Positions 49,741 to 62,822 of a stretch of DNA of 64,000 nucleotides are shown one piece after another. Below the pieces are notes generated by a model. It was not told the DNA's origin. It saw nothing but the letters and a program-made list of their open reading frames with translations, and searched no databases. Where the stretch lies: contig NW_027480597.1 of NCBI RefSeq assembly GCF_051401765.1, positions 310,001-374,000 of the forward strand, given 5' to 3'. A program made the translations under genes and the position numbers. This DNA is from Calliopsis andreniformis (Eukaryota; Arthropoda; Insecta; Hymenoptera; Andrenidae). The first letter of the stretch is position 1; each line of letters begins with the position of its first letter.

Positions 49741-51640
49741 TACTATGGCCATGGCTATGGCTTTGGCTACTATGGCCATGGCTGTGGCTGCTGTGGCTAT
49801 GGCTATGGCTGCTATGGCTATGATTATGTCTATGGCTGCTAAGGCTATGGCTATGTCTACGGCTGCTATGGGTATGGCTATGGCTTCTATGGCTGTGGCT
49901 ATGTCTGCTATGGCTGTGGCTATGGCTGCTATGGCTATGGCTTTGGCTACTATGGCCATGGCTATGGCAGCTATGGCTATAGCTATGGCTGCTATGGCTA
50001 TGGTTATGTGTATGGCTGCTAAGGATATGGCTATGTCTACGGCTGCTGCGGCTCTGGCTCTCGCTGCTATGGATATGCCTATGGCTGCTATGGCTATGGC
50101 TATGGCTGCTATGGCTGTGGTTATGGCTGCAATGGCTATGGCAATGGCTGCTATGGCTATGGCTATGGCTGCGGCTGCTATGGCTACGGCTGCTATGGCT
50201 ATGGCTATGGCTGCTATGGCTATGGCTATGGCTATGTCTGCTATGACTATGGCTACGGCCAAGGCTGCTATGGCTATGGCTATGTCTGCTATGGCTATGG
50301 CTATGGCTAAGGCTGCTGTGGCTATGGCTATGGCCGCTTTGGCAATGGCTACAGCTGCTATGGCTATGGCTATGGCATTGGCTGCTATGGCTATGGCTAT
50401 GATTATGGCTGCTATGGCTGTTTCTATGTGTGTGTCTGCTATGGATATAGCTATGGTTGCTATGGCTCTGCCTACGGCTGCTATGGCTATCGCTATGGAT
50501 GCTATGGCTATGGTTATGGCTGCATTGGCTATGGCTATAGCTGCTATGGCTACGGCTATGGCTGCTATGGCTATGGCTATGGCTGCATCGGCTATGGCTA
50601 TGGCTGCTATGGCTATGGCTATGGCTATGGCTATGGCTATGATTGCTATGGCTATGGCTATGGCTGCTATGGGTATGGCTATGGCTGCTATGGCCATGGC
50701 TATGGCTATGGCTATGGATGCTATGGCTATGTCTATGGCTATGGCTGCTATGGCTATGGCTTTGGCTACTATTGCCATGCCTATGGTAGCTATGGCTATG
50801 GCTATGGCTGCTATGGCTGTGGTTATGTCTGCTATGGCTATGGCTATGGCTGCTATGGTTATGGCTATGGCTGCTATGGCTGTGGCTATGACTATGGCTG
50901 CTTTGTCTCTGGCTATGGCCATGATTGCTATGGCTATGGCTATGGCTGCTATGGGTATGGCTATGGCTATGGCTGCTATGGCTATGGCTATGTCTGCTAT
51001 GGCTATGGCTATGGCTATAGCTGCTGTGGCTATGTCTATGGCTATGACTGCTATGGCTATGGCTATGGCTGCTATGGCTATGGCTATGGCTGCTATGGCT
51101 GTGGTTATGGCTGCTATGGCTATTGCTATGGCTGCTATGGCTATGGCTATGGCTGCTATGGCTATGGATATGGCTGCTATGGCTATGGCTATGGCTATGG
51201 CTATGACTGCTATGGCTATGTCTATGGCTGCTATGGGTATGGCTATGCCTATGGCAGCTATGGCTATGGCTATGGCTGCTATGGCTGTGGCTATGGCTGC
51301 TATGGCTATGTCAATGGCTATGGCTGCTATGGCTATGGCTTTGGCTACTATTGCCATGCCTATGGCAGCTATGGCTATGGCTATGTCTGCTATGGCTGTG
51401 GTTATGTCTGCTATGGCTATGGCTATGGCTGCTATGGTTATGGCTATGGCTGCTATGGCTGTGGCTATGACTATGGCTGCTTTGTCTCTGGCTATGGCCA
51501 TGATTGCTATGGCTATGGCTATGGCTGCTATGGGTATGGCTATGGCTATGGCTGCTATGGCTATGGCTATGTCTGCTATGGCTATGGCTATGGCTATAGC
51601 TGCTATGGCTATGTCTATGGCTATGACTGCTATGGCTATG
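49740..51640 (+). repeat. Block shared with 55.75-57.6 kb (offset 6007)
   Basis: TAG at 49736, GAT at 50024 and TGTGTGTCT at 50428 all recur 6007 bp later (55743, 56031, 56435). After about 50.76 kb the offset is 5965, because 42 bp including GCTACTATTGCC are missing from the later copy. TTGTCTCTG at 50903 and 51482 shows a 579-bp internal duplication that the later copy shares (56868, 57447). Confidence 0.86.
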
Positions 51641-52120
51641 GCCATGACTGCTATGGCTATGGCTATGGCTGCTATGGGTATGGCTATGGCTATGGCTGCT
51701 ATCGGTATGGCTATGGCTATGGCTGCTATGGCTATGGCTATGGCTGCAATGGCTATGGCTATGGCTGCTATGGCTATGGCTATGGCGGCTATGTCTGCTA
51801 TGGCTATGGCTATGGCTACTATGGCTATGGATACGGCTGCTATGGCTATGACTATGGCTATGTCTGCTATGGCTATGGCTATGGCTGCTATGGTTATGGC
51901 TATGGCGACTATGGCTGCTATGGCTGTGGCTATGGCTACTATGGCTATGGATACGGCTGCTATGGCTATGGCTATGGCTATGTCTGCTATGGCTATGGCT
52001 ATGGCTGCTATGGCTATGGCTATGGCTATGGCTATGACTGCTATGGCTATGGCTATGGCCGCTATGGATATGGCTATGGCTATGGCTGCTATGGCTATGG
52101 CTATGGCTATGGCTATGGCT
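51640..52120 (+). repeat. GATACG doublet segment
   Basis: Two ATGGATACGG motifs about 120 bp apart near 51830 and 51950 are flanked by GGCGGCTATGTCTGCT and GTTATGGCTATGGCGACT. This is a variant of the doublet in unit J, without the GTTTTGGATACAATGG tail. ATCGGT near 51700 is private. Confidence 0.75.
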
Positions 52121-52990
52121 ATGTCTGCTATGGCTATGTCTATGGCTGCTATGGGTATGGCTATGCCTATGGCAGCTATGGCTATGACTATGGCTGCTAT
52201 GGCTGTGGCTATGTCTGCTATGGCTATGGCTATGGCTACGGCCATGGCTGCTATGGCTATGGCTATGGCTATGACTGCTATGGCTATGGCTATGGCCGCT
52301 ATGGATATGGCTATGGCTATGGCTGCTATGGCTACGGCTTTGGCTACTATGGCCATTGGTATGGCTGCTATGGCTATGGCTATAGCTGCTATGGCTATGG
52401 CTATGGCTATGCCTGCTAAGGCTATGGCTATGTCTACGGCTGCAGTGGCTCTGGCTCCGGCTGCTATGGGTATGCCTATGGCTGCTATGGCAATCGCTAC
52501 GGCTGCTATGGCTATGGCTATGGCTGCTATGGCTATGGCTATGGCTACTATGGCCATGGTTATGTCTATGGCTGCCAAGGCTATGGCTATGTCTACGGCT
52601 GCTGTGGCTCTGGCTCTGGCTGCTATGGCTATGGCTATGGCTGCTATGGCTATGGCTATGGCTGCTATGGCTGTGGTTATGGCTGCTATGGCTATTGCTA
52701 TGGCTGCTATGGCTATGGCTATGGCTGCTATGGCTATGGCTATAGCTATGGTTGCTATGGCTGTGGCTATGGCTATGACGGCTATGGCTATGGCTATGGC
52801 TGCTATGGGTATGGCTATGGCTATGTCTGCTATGGCTATGGCTATGGCTGCTATGGCTATGGCTATGGCTATGGCTGCTATGGCTATGGCTATAGCTATG
52901 ACTGCTATGGCTATGGCTATGGCTGCTATGGGTATGGCTATGCCTATGGCTGCTGTGGCTATGGCCATGACTGCTATGGCTGTGGCTATG
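52110..52990 (+). repeat. Copy of 48.37-49.26 kb (offset 3731)
   Basis: ACG of GCTACGGCCATGG at 52238 and ATGACTGCTATGGCTGTGG near 52967 match. A difference is ATGGCTGTGGTT near 52672 against TTGGCTGTGGTT at 48936. Confidence 0.82.
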
Positions 52991-53319
52991 ACTGCTATGG
53001 CTGTGGTTATGTCTGCTATGGCTATGGCTATGGCTGCTATGGTTATGGCTATGGCTGCTATGGCTGTGGCTATGACTATGGCTGCTTTGTCTCTGGCTAT
53101 GGCCATAATTGCTATGGCTATGGCTATGGCTGCTATGGGTATGGCTATGGCTATGGCTGCTATGGCTATGGCTATGTCTGCTATGGCTATGGCTATGGCT
53201 ATAGCTGCTATGGCTATGTCTATGGCTATGTCTGCTATGACTATGGCTACGGCCAAGGCTGCTATGGCTATGGCTATGTCTGCTATGGCTATGGCTATGT
53301 CTACGGCTGCAGTGGCTCT

Positions 53320-54440
53320 GGCTCCGGCTGCTATGGGTATGCCTATGGCTGCTATGGCAATCGCTACGGCTGCTATGGCTATGGCTATGGCTGCTATGGC
53401 TATGGCTATGGCTGCTATGGCTATGGCTATGGCTACTATGGCCATGGTTATGTCTATGGCTGCCAAGGCTATGGCTATGTCTACGGCTGCTGTGGCTCTG
53501 GCTCTGGCTGCTATGGCTATGGCTATGGCTGCTATGGCTATGGCTATGGCTGCTTTGGCTGTGGTTATGGCTGCTATGGCTATTGCTATGGCTGCTATGG
53601 CTATGGCTATGGCTGCTATGGCTATGGCTATAGCTATGGTTGCTGTGGCTGTGGCTATGGCTATGACGGCTATGGCTATGGCTATGGCTGCTATGGGTAT
53701 GGCTATGGCTATGTCTGCTATGGCTATGGCTATGGCTGCTATGGCTATGGCTATGGCTATGGCTGCTATGGCTATGGCTATAGCTATGACTGCTATGGCT
53801 ATGGCTATGGCTGCTATGGGTATGGCTATGCCTATGGCTGCTGTGGCTATGGCCATGACTGCTATGGCTGTGGCTATGACTGCTATGGCTATTGCTATGG
53901 CTGCTATGGCTATGGCTATGGCTGCTATGGCTATGGCTATGGCTGCTATGGCTATGGCTATGGCTATGGCTATGACTGCTATGGCTATGTCTATGGCTGC
54001 TATGGGTATGGCTATGCCTATGGCAGCTATGGCTATGGCTATGGCTGCTATGGCTGTGGCTATGTCTGCTATGGCTATGGCTATGGCTGCTATGGCTATG
54101 GCTATGGCTGCTATGGCTATGGCTATGGCTATGGCTATGGCTGCTATGGCTATGGCTATGGCTATGACTGCTATGGCTATGACTATGGCCGCTATGGTAT
54201 GGCTATGGCTATGGCTGCTATGGCTACGGCTTTGGCTACTATGGCCATTGGTATGGCTGCTATGGCTATGGCTATGGCTGCTATGGCTATGGCTACGGCT
54301 ATGGTTTTGGCGGCTATGGCTATGTCTATGGCTATGGCTGCAATGGCTATGGCTTAGGCTACTATGGCCATGGCTATGGCAGCTATGGCTATAGCTATGG
54401 CTGCTATGGCTATGGTTATGTCTATGGCTGCTAAGGATAT
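53320..54440 (+). repeat. Copy of 48.70-49.82 kb (offset 4619)
   Basis: TTGGCTGTGGTT (53555), the lost base (54197), GTTTTGGCGGCT (54304) and TAG (54355) all match at offset 4619. The two copies therefore share the frameshift and the stop by descent. Private ATGACTATGGCC is seen near 54180. Confidence 0.86.
54189..54359 (+). other. Frameshift plus TAG cassette, copy 2
   Basis: GCCGCTATGGTATGG with the missing base at about 54197 and TAG at 54355-54357, a spacing of 158 bp identical to copy 1. GTTTTGGCGGCT lies between them at 54304. Confidence 0.88.
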
Positions 54441-54800
54441 GGCTATCTCTACGGCTGCTGCGGCTCTGGCTCTCGCTGCTATGGATATGCCTATGGCTGC
54501 TATGGCTACGGCTATGGCTGCTATGGCTGTGGTTATGGCTGCAATGGCTATGGCAATGGCTGCTATGGCTATGGCTATGGCTGCGGCTGCTATGGCTACG
54601 GCTGCTATGGCTATGGCTATGGCTGCTATGGCTATGGCTATGGCTATGTCTGCTATGACTATGGCTACGGCCAAGGCTGCTATGGCTATGGCTATGGCTA
54701 TGTCTGCTATGGGTATGGCTATGGCTAAGGCTGCTGTGGCTATGGCTATGGCCGCTTTGGCAATGGCTACAGCAGCTATGGCTATGGCTATGGCATTGTC
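54421..54800 (+). repeat. Unit L, copy 4, truncated
   Basis: GAT at 54436 follows ATCTCT in place of ATGTCT nearby. The order ACGGCCAAGG, GCTTTGGCA, ACAGCAGCT, GCATTGTCT is present, but the match breaks before the ATTATG and TGTGTGTCT part. Confidence 0.78.
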
Positions 54801-55570
54801 TGCTATGGCTATGGCTATGGCTATGTCTGCTATGGCTATGGCTATGGCTAAGGCTGCTATGGCTGTGGCTATGGCTGCTATGGCTATGTCTATGGCTATG
54901 GCTGCTATGGCTATGGCTTTGGCTACTATTGCCATGCCTATGGCAGCTATGGCTATGGCTATGGCTGCTATGGCTGTGGTTATGTCTGCTATGGCTATGG
55001 CTATGGCTGCTATGGTTATGGCTATGGCTGCTATGGCTGTGGCTATGACTATGGCTGCTTTGTCTCTGGCTATGGCCATAATTGCTATGGCTATGGCTAT
55101 GGCTGCTATGGGTATGGCTATGGCTATGGCTGCTATGGCTATGGCTATGTCTGCTATGGCTATGGCTATGGCTATAGCTGCTATGGCTATGTCTATGGCT
55201 ATGACTGCTATGGCTATGGCTATGGCTGCTATGGCTATGGCTATGGCTGCTATGGCTGTGGTTATGGCTGCTATGGCTATTGCTATGGCTGCTATGGCTA
55301 TGGCTATGGCTGCTATGGCTATGGCTATGGCTGCTATGGCTATGGCTATGGCTATGGCTATGACTGCTATGGCTATGTCTATGGCTGCTATGGGTATGGC
55401 TATGCCTATGGCAGCTATGGCTATGGCTATGGCTGCTATGGCTGTGGCTATGTCTGCTATGGCTATGGCTATGGCTGCTATGGCTATGGCTATGGCTGCT
55501 ATGGCTATGGCTATGGCTATGGCTATGGCTGCTATGGCTATGGCTATGGCTATGACTGCTATGGCTATGG

Positions 55571-55747
55571 CTATGGCCGCTATGGTATGGCTATGGCTAT
55601 GGCTGCTATGGCTACGGCTTTGGCTAATATGGCCATTGGTATGGCTGCTATGGCTATGGCTATGGCTGCTATGGCCATGGCTACGGCTATGGTTTTGGCG
55701 GCTATGGCTATGTCTATGGCTATGGCTGCAATGGCTATGGCTTAGGC
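55571..55747 (+). other. Frameshift plus TAG cassette, copy 3
   Basis: GCCGCTATGGTATGG with the missing base at about 55579, TAG at 55743-55745, and GTTTTGGCGGCT at 55692 between them. The spacing is 6 bp longer than in copies 1 and 2, one hexamer step. GCTAATATGGCC near 55624 and GCCATGGCTACGG near 55674 are private to this copy. Confidence 0.86.
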
Positions 55748-55749
55748 TA

Positions 55750-57900
55750 CTATGGCCATGGCTATGGCTTTGGCTACTATGGCCATGGCTGTGGCTGCTG
55801 TGGCTATGGCTATGGCTGCTATGGCTATGATTATGTCTATGGCTGCTAAGGCTATGGCTATGTCTACGGCTGCTATGGGTATGGCTATGGCTGCTATGGC
55901 TGTGGCTATGTCTGCTATGGCTGTGGCTATGGCTGCTATGGCTATGGCTTTGGCTACTATGGCCATGGCTATGGCAGCTATGGCTATAGCTATGGCTGCT
56001 ATGGCTATGGTTATGTGTATGGCTGCTAAGGATATGGCTATGTCTACGGCTGCTGCGGCTCTGGCTCTCGCTGCTATGGATATGCCTATGGCTGCTATGG
56101 CTATGGCTATGGCTGCTATGGCTGTGGTTATGGCTGCAATGGCTATGGCAATGGCTGCTATGGCTATGGCTATGGCTGCGGCTGCTATGGCTACGGCTGC
56201 TATGGCTATGGCTATGGCTGCTATGGCTATGGCTATGGCTATGTCTGCTATGACTATGGCTACGGCCAAGGCTGCTATGGCTATGGCTATGTCTGCTATG
56301 GCTATGGCTATGGCTAAGGCTGCTGTGGCTATGGCTATGGCCGCTTTGGCAATGGCTACAGCTGCTATGGCTATGGCTATGGCATTGGCTGCTATGGCTA
56401 TGGCTATGATTATGGCTGCTATGGCTGTGGCTATGTGTGTGTCTGCTATGGATATAGCTATGGTTGCTATGGCTCTGCCTACGGCTGCTATGGCTATCGC
56501 TATGGATGCTATGGCTATGGTTATGGCTGCATTGGCTATGGCTATGGCTGCTATGGCTACGGCTATGGCTGCTATGGCTATGGCTATGGCTGCATCGGCT
56601 ATGGCTATGGCTGCTATGGCTTTGGCTATGGCTATGGCTATGGCTATGATTGCTATGGCTATGGCTATGGCTGCTATGGGTATGGCTATGGCTGCTATGG
56701 CCATGGCTATGGCTATGGCTATGGATGCTATGGCTATGTCTATGGCTATGGCAGCTATGGCTATGGCTATGGCTGCTATGGCTGTGGTTATGTCTGCTAT
56801 GGCTATGGCTATGGCTGCTATGGTTATGGCTATGGCTGCTATGGCTGTGGCTATGACTATGGCTGCTTTGTCTCTGGCTATGGCCATGATTGCTATGGCT
56901 ATGGCTATGGCTGCTATGGGTATGGCTATGGCTATGGCTGCTATGGCTATGGCTATGTCTGCTATGGCTATGGTTATGGCTATAGCTGCTGTGGCTATGT
57001 CTATGTCTATGACTGCTATGGCTATGGCTATGGCTGCTATGGCTATGGCTATGGCTGCTATGGCTGTGGTTATGGCTGCTATGGCTATTGCTATGGCTGC
57101 TATGGCTATGGCTATGGCTGCTATGGCTATGGCTATGGCTGCTATGGCTATGGCTATGGCTATGGCTATGACTGCTATGGCTATGTCTATGGCTGCTATG
57201 GGTATGGCTATGCCTATGGCAGCTATGGCTATGGCTATGGCTGCTATGGCTGTGGCTATGGCTGCTATGGCTATGTCTATGGCTATGGCTGCTATGGCTA
57301 TGGCTTTGGCTACTATTGCCATGCCTATGGCAGCTATGGCTATCGCTATGGCTGCTATGGCTGTGGTTATGTCTGCTATGGCTATGGCTATGGCTGCTAT
57401 GGTTATGGCTATGGCTGCTATGGCTGTGGCTATGACTATGGCTGCTTTGTCTCTGGCTATGGCCATGATTGCTATGGCTATGGCTATGGCTGCTATGGGT
57501 ATGGCTATGGCTATGGCTGCTATGGCTATGGCTATGTCTGCTATGGCTATGGCTATGGCTATAGCTGCTATGGCTATGTCTATGGCTATGACTGCTATGG
57601 CTATGGCTATGGCTGCTATGGCTATGGCTATGGCTGCTATGGCTGTGGTTATGGCTGCTATGGCTATTGCTATGGCTGCTATGGCTATGGCTATGGCTGC
57701 TATGGCTATGGCTATGGCTGCTATGGCTATGGCTATGGCTATGGCTATGACTGCTATGGCTATGTCTATGGCTGCTATGGGTATGGCTATGCCTATGGCA
57801 GCTATGGCTATGGCTATGGCTGCTATGGCTGTGGCTATGTCTGCTATGGCTATGGCTATGGCTGCTATGGCTATGGCTATGGCTGCTATGGCTATGGCTA
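55750..57900 (+). repeat. Copy of the 49.74-51.6 kb block with a 579-bp internal duplication
   Basis: GAT at 56031 and TGTGTGTCT at 56435 match at offset 6007. TTGTCTCTG at 56868 and 57447 gives the shared 579-bp internal duplication. The 42 bp with ACTATTGCC, present near 50.77 kb, are missing near 56.75 kb but kept in the second internal copy near 57.31 kb. Confidence 0.85.
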
Positions 57901-58079
57901 TGGCTATGGCTATGGCTGCTATGGCTATGGCTATGGCTATGACCGCTATGGCTATGGCTATGGCCGCTATGGATATGGCTATGGCTATGGCTGCTATGGC
58001 TACGGCTTTGTCTACTATGGCCATTGGTATGGCTGCTATGTCTATGGCTATGGCTGCTATGGCTATGGCTACGGCTATG

Positions 58080-58930
58080 GTTTTGGCGGCTATGGCTATG
58101 TCTATGGCTATGGCTGCAATGGCTATGGCTTTGGCTACTATGGCCATGGCTATGGCTTTGGCTACTATGGCCATGGCTGTGGCTGCTGTGGCTATGGCTA
58201 TGGCTGCTATGGCTATGATTATGTCTATGGCTGCTAAGGCTATGGCTATGTCTACGGCTGCTATGGGTATGGCTATGGCTGCTATGGCTGTGGCTATGTC
58301 TGCTATGGCTGTGGCTATGGCTGCTATGGCTATGGCTATGGCTATGTCTGCTATGGCTATGGCTATGGCTAAGGCTGCTGTGGCTATGGCTATGGCCGCT
58401 TTGGCAATGGCTACAGCTGCTATGGCTATGGCTATGATTATGGCTGCTATGGCTGTGGCTATGTGTGTGTCTGCTATGGATATAGCTATGGTTGCTATGG
58501 CTCTGCCTACGGCTGCTATGGCTATCACTATGGATGCTATGGCTATGGTTATGGCTGCATTGGCTATGGCTATGGCTGCTATGGCTACGGCTATGGCTGC
58601 TATGGATATGGCTATGGCTGCTATGGCTATGGCTATGGCTATGGCTGCTATGGCTATGACTTTGGCTATGGCTGCTATGGCTATGGTTTTGGATACTATG
58701 GCCATGGCTGTGGCGGCTATGGCTATGGCTATGATTATGGCTGCTATGGCTGTGGCTATGTGTGTGTCTGCTATGGATGTAGCTATGGCTGCTATGGCTA
58801 TGCCTACGGCTGCTACGGCTATCGCTATGGCTGCTATGGCTATGGCTATGGCTGCTATGACTATGGCTATGGCTGCTATGGCTACGGCTATGGCTGCTAT
58901 GGCTATGGCTATGGCTGCAATGGCTAAGGT
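58080..58930 (+). repeat. GTTTTGGCGG block followed by two TGTGTGTCT segments
   Basis: GTTTTGGCGGCT at 58080, then GCTAAGG and GCTATGGGTATGG as at 49.86 and 55.87 kb, then tags at 58463 and 58760. The second tag is followed by GATGTAGCT and ACGGCTGCTACGG, and by GCTAAGGTTATGACT as in the 42.7-43.6 kb segments. Confidence 0.78.
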
Positions 58931-59459
58931 TATGACTATGGCAGCTATGGCTATGGCTACGGTTGCTATGGCTATGGATGCTATGGCTATGTCTACGGCT
59001 GCTGTGGCTCTGGCTCTGGCTGCTATGGCTATGGCTATGTCTACTATGGCTGCTATGGCTATGGCTATGGCTGCTATGGCTACGGCTGTGGCTGCTATGG
59101 CTATGGCTATGGCCATAGCTGCTATGGCTATGGCTATGACTATGGCTATTGCTGCTAAGGCTATGGCGATGGCTATGGCTGCTATGGCTATGGCTATGAC
59201 TATGGCTATTGCTGCTAAGGCTATGGCGATGGCTATGCCTGCTATGGCTATGGCTATGGCTGCTATGGCTGTGGTTATGTCTGCTATGGCTATGGCTATG
59301 GCTGCTATGGTTATGGCTATGGCTGCTATGGCTGTGGCTATGGCTATGGTTGCTTTGTCTATGGCTATGGCCATGACTGCTATGGCTATGGCTATGGCTG
59401 CTATGGGTATGGCTATGGCTATGGCTGCTATGGCTATGGCTATGGCTGCAATGGCTATG

Positions 59460-59990
59460 GCTATGGCTGCTATGGCTATGGCTATGGATACGGCTGCTAT
59501 GGCTATGGCTATGGCTATGTCTGCTATGGCTATGGCTATGGCTGCTATGGTTATGGCTATGGCGACTATGGCTGATATGGCTATGGCTATGGCTACTATG
59601 GCTATGGATACGGCTGCTATGGCTATGGCTATGGCTATGTCTGCTATGGCTATGGCTATGGCTGCTTTGGCTATGGCTATGGCTATGGCTATGGCTGCTA
59701 TGGTTATGTCTTTGGCTATGGCTGCTATGGCTATGGTTTTGGATACAATGGCCATGGCTGTGGCGGCTATGGCTATTTCTATGGCTGCTATGGCTATGGT
59801 TATGTCTATGGCCCCTGAGGCTATGGCTATGTCTACGGCTGCTGTGGCTCTGGCTCTGGCTGCTATGGCTATGGCTATGGCTGCTATGGCTATGGCTATG
59901 GCTGCTGTGGCTGTGGTTATGTCTGCTATGGCTATGGCTATGTCTGCTATGGATATGGCTATGGCTGCTATGGCTGTGGCTATGTCTGCT
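59460..59990 (+). repeat. Unit J, copy near 59.7 kb
   Basis: GATACG doublet near 59487/59607, GTTATGTCTTTGG, GTTTTGGATACAATGG at 59736, GCTATTTCT and CCTGAGG. The CCTGAGG form is private; the others read CCTAAGG. It removes a TAA from the Tyr-Gly phase. Confidence 0.8.
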
Positions 59991-60129
59991 ATGGCTATGG
60001 CTATGGCTGCTATGGCTATGGATATGGCTGCTATGGCTATGGCTATGGCTATGGCTGTGGCTGCTATGGCTATGGCTATGGCTATGACTGCTATGGCTAT
60101 GGCTATGGCCGCTGTGGATATGGCTATGG

Positions 60130-61970
60130 CTATGGCTGCTATGCCTACGGCTTTGGCTACTATGGCCATTGGTATGGCTGCTATGGCTATGGCTATGGCT
60201 GCTATGGCTATGGCTACGGCTATGGTTTTGGCGGCTATGGCAATGTCTATGGCTATGGCTGCAATGGCTATGGCTTTGGCTACTATGGCCATGGCTATGG
60301 CTTTGGCTACTATGGCCATGGCTGTGGCTGCTGTGGCTATGGCTATGGCTGCTATGGCTATGATTATGTCTATGGCTGCTAAGGCTATGGCTATGTCTAC
60401 GGCTGCTGTGGCTCTGGCTCTGGCTGCTATGGCTCTGGCTGCTATGGATATGGCTATGGCCGCTATGGCTGTGGTTATGGCTGCTATGGCTATGGCAATG
60501 GCTGCTATGGCTATGGCTATGGCTATAGCTGCTATGGCTATGGCTATGACTATGGCTATTGCTGCTAAGGCTATGGCGATGGCTATGGCTGCTATGGCTA
60601 TGGCTATGGCTGCATCGGCTATGGCTATGGCTGCTATGGCTATGGCTATGGCTATGGCTATGGCTATGACTGCTATGGCTATGGCTATGGCTGCTATGGG
60701 TATGGCTATGGCTGCTATGGCCATGGCTATGGCTATGGCTATGGATGCTATGGCTATGTCTATGGCTATGGCTGCTATGGCTATGGCTTTGGCTACTATG
60801 GCCATGCCTATGGCAGCTATGGCTATGGCTATGGCTGCTATGGCTGTGGTTATGTCTGCTATGGCTATGGCTATGGCTGCTATGGTTATGGCTATGGCTG
60901 CTATGGCTGTGGCTATGGCTATGGCTGCTTTGTCTCTGGCTATGGCCTTGATTGCTATGGCTATGGCTATGGCTGCTATGGGTATGGCTATGGCTATGGC
61001 TGCTATGGCTATGGCTATGTCTGCTATGGCTATGGCTATGGCTATAGCTGCTATGGCTATGTCTATGGCTATGACTGCTATGGCTATGTCTATGGCTATG
61101 ACTGCTATGGCTATGGCTATGGCTGCTATGGCTATGGCTATGGCTGCTATGGCTGTGGTTATGGCTGCTATGGCTATTGCTATGGCTGCTAATGCTATGG
61201 CTATGGCTGCTATGGCTATGGCTATGGCTGCTATGGCTATGGCTATGGCTATTGCTATGACTACTATGGCTATGTCTATGGCTGCTATGGGTATGGCTAT
61301 GCCTATGGCAGCTATGGCTATGGCTATGGCTGCTATGGCTGTGGCTATGTCTGCTATGGCTATGGCTATGGCTGCTATGGCTATGGCTATGGCTGCTATG
61401 GCTATGGCTATGGCTATGGCTATGGCTGCTATGGCTATGGCTATGGCTATGACTGCTATGGCTATGGCTATGGCCGCTATGGATATGGCTATGGCTATGG
61501 CAGCTATGGCTACGGCTTTGGCTACTATGGCCATTGGTATGGCTGCTATGGCTATGGCTATGGCTGCTATGGCTATGGCTACGGCTATGGTTTTGGCGGC
61601 TATGGCTATGTCTATGGCTATGGCTGCAATGGCTATGGCTTTGGCTACTATGGCCATGGCTATGGCTTTGGCTACTATGGCCATGGCTGTGGCTGCTGTT
61701 CCTATGGCTATGGCTGCTATGGCTATGATTATGTCTATGGCTGCTAAGGCTATGGCTATGTCTACGGCTGCTGTGGCTCTGGCTCTGGCTGCTATGGCTC
61801 TGGCTGCTACGGCTATGGCTATGGCCGCTATGGCTGTGGTTATGGCTGCTATGGCGATGGCAATGGCTGCTATGGCTATGGCTATGGCTATAGCTGCTAT
61901 GGCTATGGCTATGACTATGGCTATTGCTGCTAAGGCTATGGCGATGGCTATGGCTGCTATGGCTATGGCT
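60130..61970 (+). repeat. 1365-bp direct duplication around GTTTTGGCGGCT
   Basis: GTTTTGGCGGCT at 60225 and 61590 is followed in both by GCAATGG, two GCCATGG segments, ATTATGTCT, the AAGGCTATGG signature, GCTCTGGCTGCT and GCTATTGCTGCTAAGG. Copy 1 has GCAATGTCT near 60239; copy 2 has GCTGTTCCT near 61696. Confidence 0.8.
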
Positions 61971-62822
61971 ATGGCTGCTATGGCTGTGGCTATGTCTGCT
62001 ATGGCTATGGCTATGGCTGCTATGGCTATGGCTATGGCTGCTATGGCTGTGGTTATGTCTGCTATGGCTATGGCTATGGCTATGGCTATGGCTATGGCTA
62101 TGATTGCTATGGCTATGGCTATGGCTGCTATGGGTATGGCTATGGCTGCTATGGCCATGGCTATGGCTATGGCTATGGATGCTACGGCTATGTCTATGGC
62201 TATGGCTGCTATGGCTATGGCTTTGGCTACTATGGCCATGCCTATGGCAGCTATGGCTATGGCTATGGCAGCTATGGCTGTGGTTATGTCTGCTATGGCT
62301 ATGGCTATGGCTGCTATGGGTATGGCTATGGCTGCTATGGCTGTGGCTATGACTATGGCTGCTTTGTCTCTGGCTATGGCCATGATTGCTATGGCTATGG
62401 CTATGGCTGCTATTGGTATGGCTATGGCTATGGCTGCTATGGCTATGGCTATGTCTGCTATGGCTATGGCTATGGCTATAGCTGCTATGGCTATGTCTAT
62501 GGCTATGACTGCTATGGCTATGGCTATGGCTGCTATGGCTATGGCTATGGCTGCTATGGCTGTGGTTATGGCTGCTATGGCTATTGCTATGGCTGCTATG
62601 GCTATGGCTATGGCTGCTATGGCTATGGCTATGGCTGCTATGGCTATGGCTATGGCTATGGCTATGACTGCTATGGCTATGTCTATGGCTGCTATGGGTA
62701 TGGCTATGCCTATGGCAGCTATGGCTATGGCTATGGCTGCTATGGCTGTGGCTATGTCTGCTATGGCTATGGCTATGGCTGCTATGGCTATGGCTATGGC
62801 TGCTATGGCTATGGCTATGGCT
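60525..62822 (+). repeat. Unit N, copy 1 (2298 bp)
   Basis: ATAGCTGCTATGG near 60525, GCATCGGCT at 60612, GCTGCTAATGCT (AAT at 61191), GCTATTGCTATGACTACT and GTTTTGGCGGCT at 61590 all recur 2298 bp later. Confidence 0.85.
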
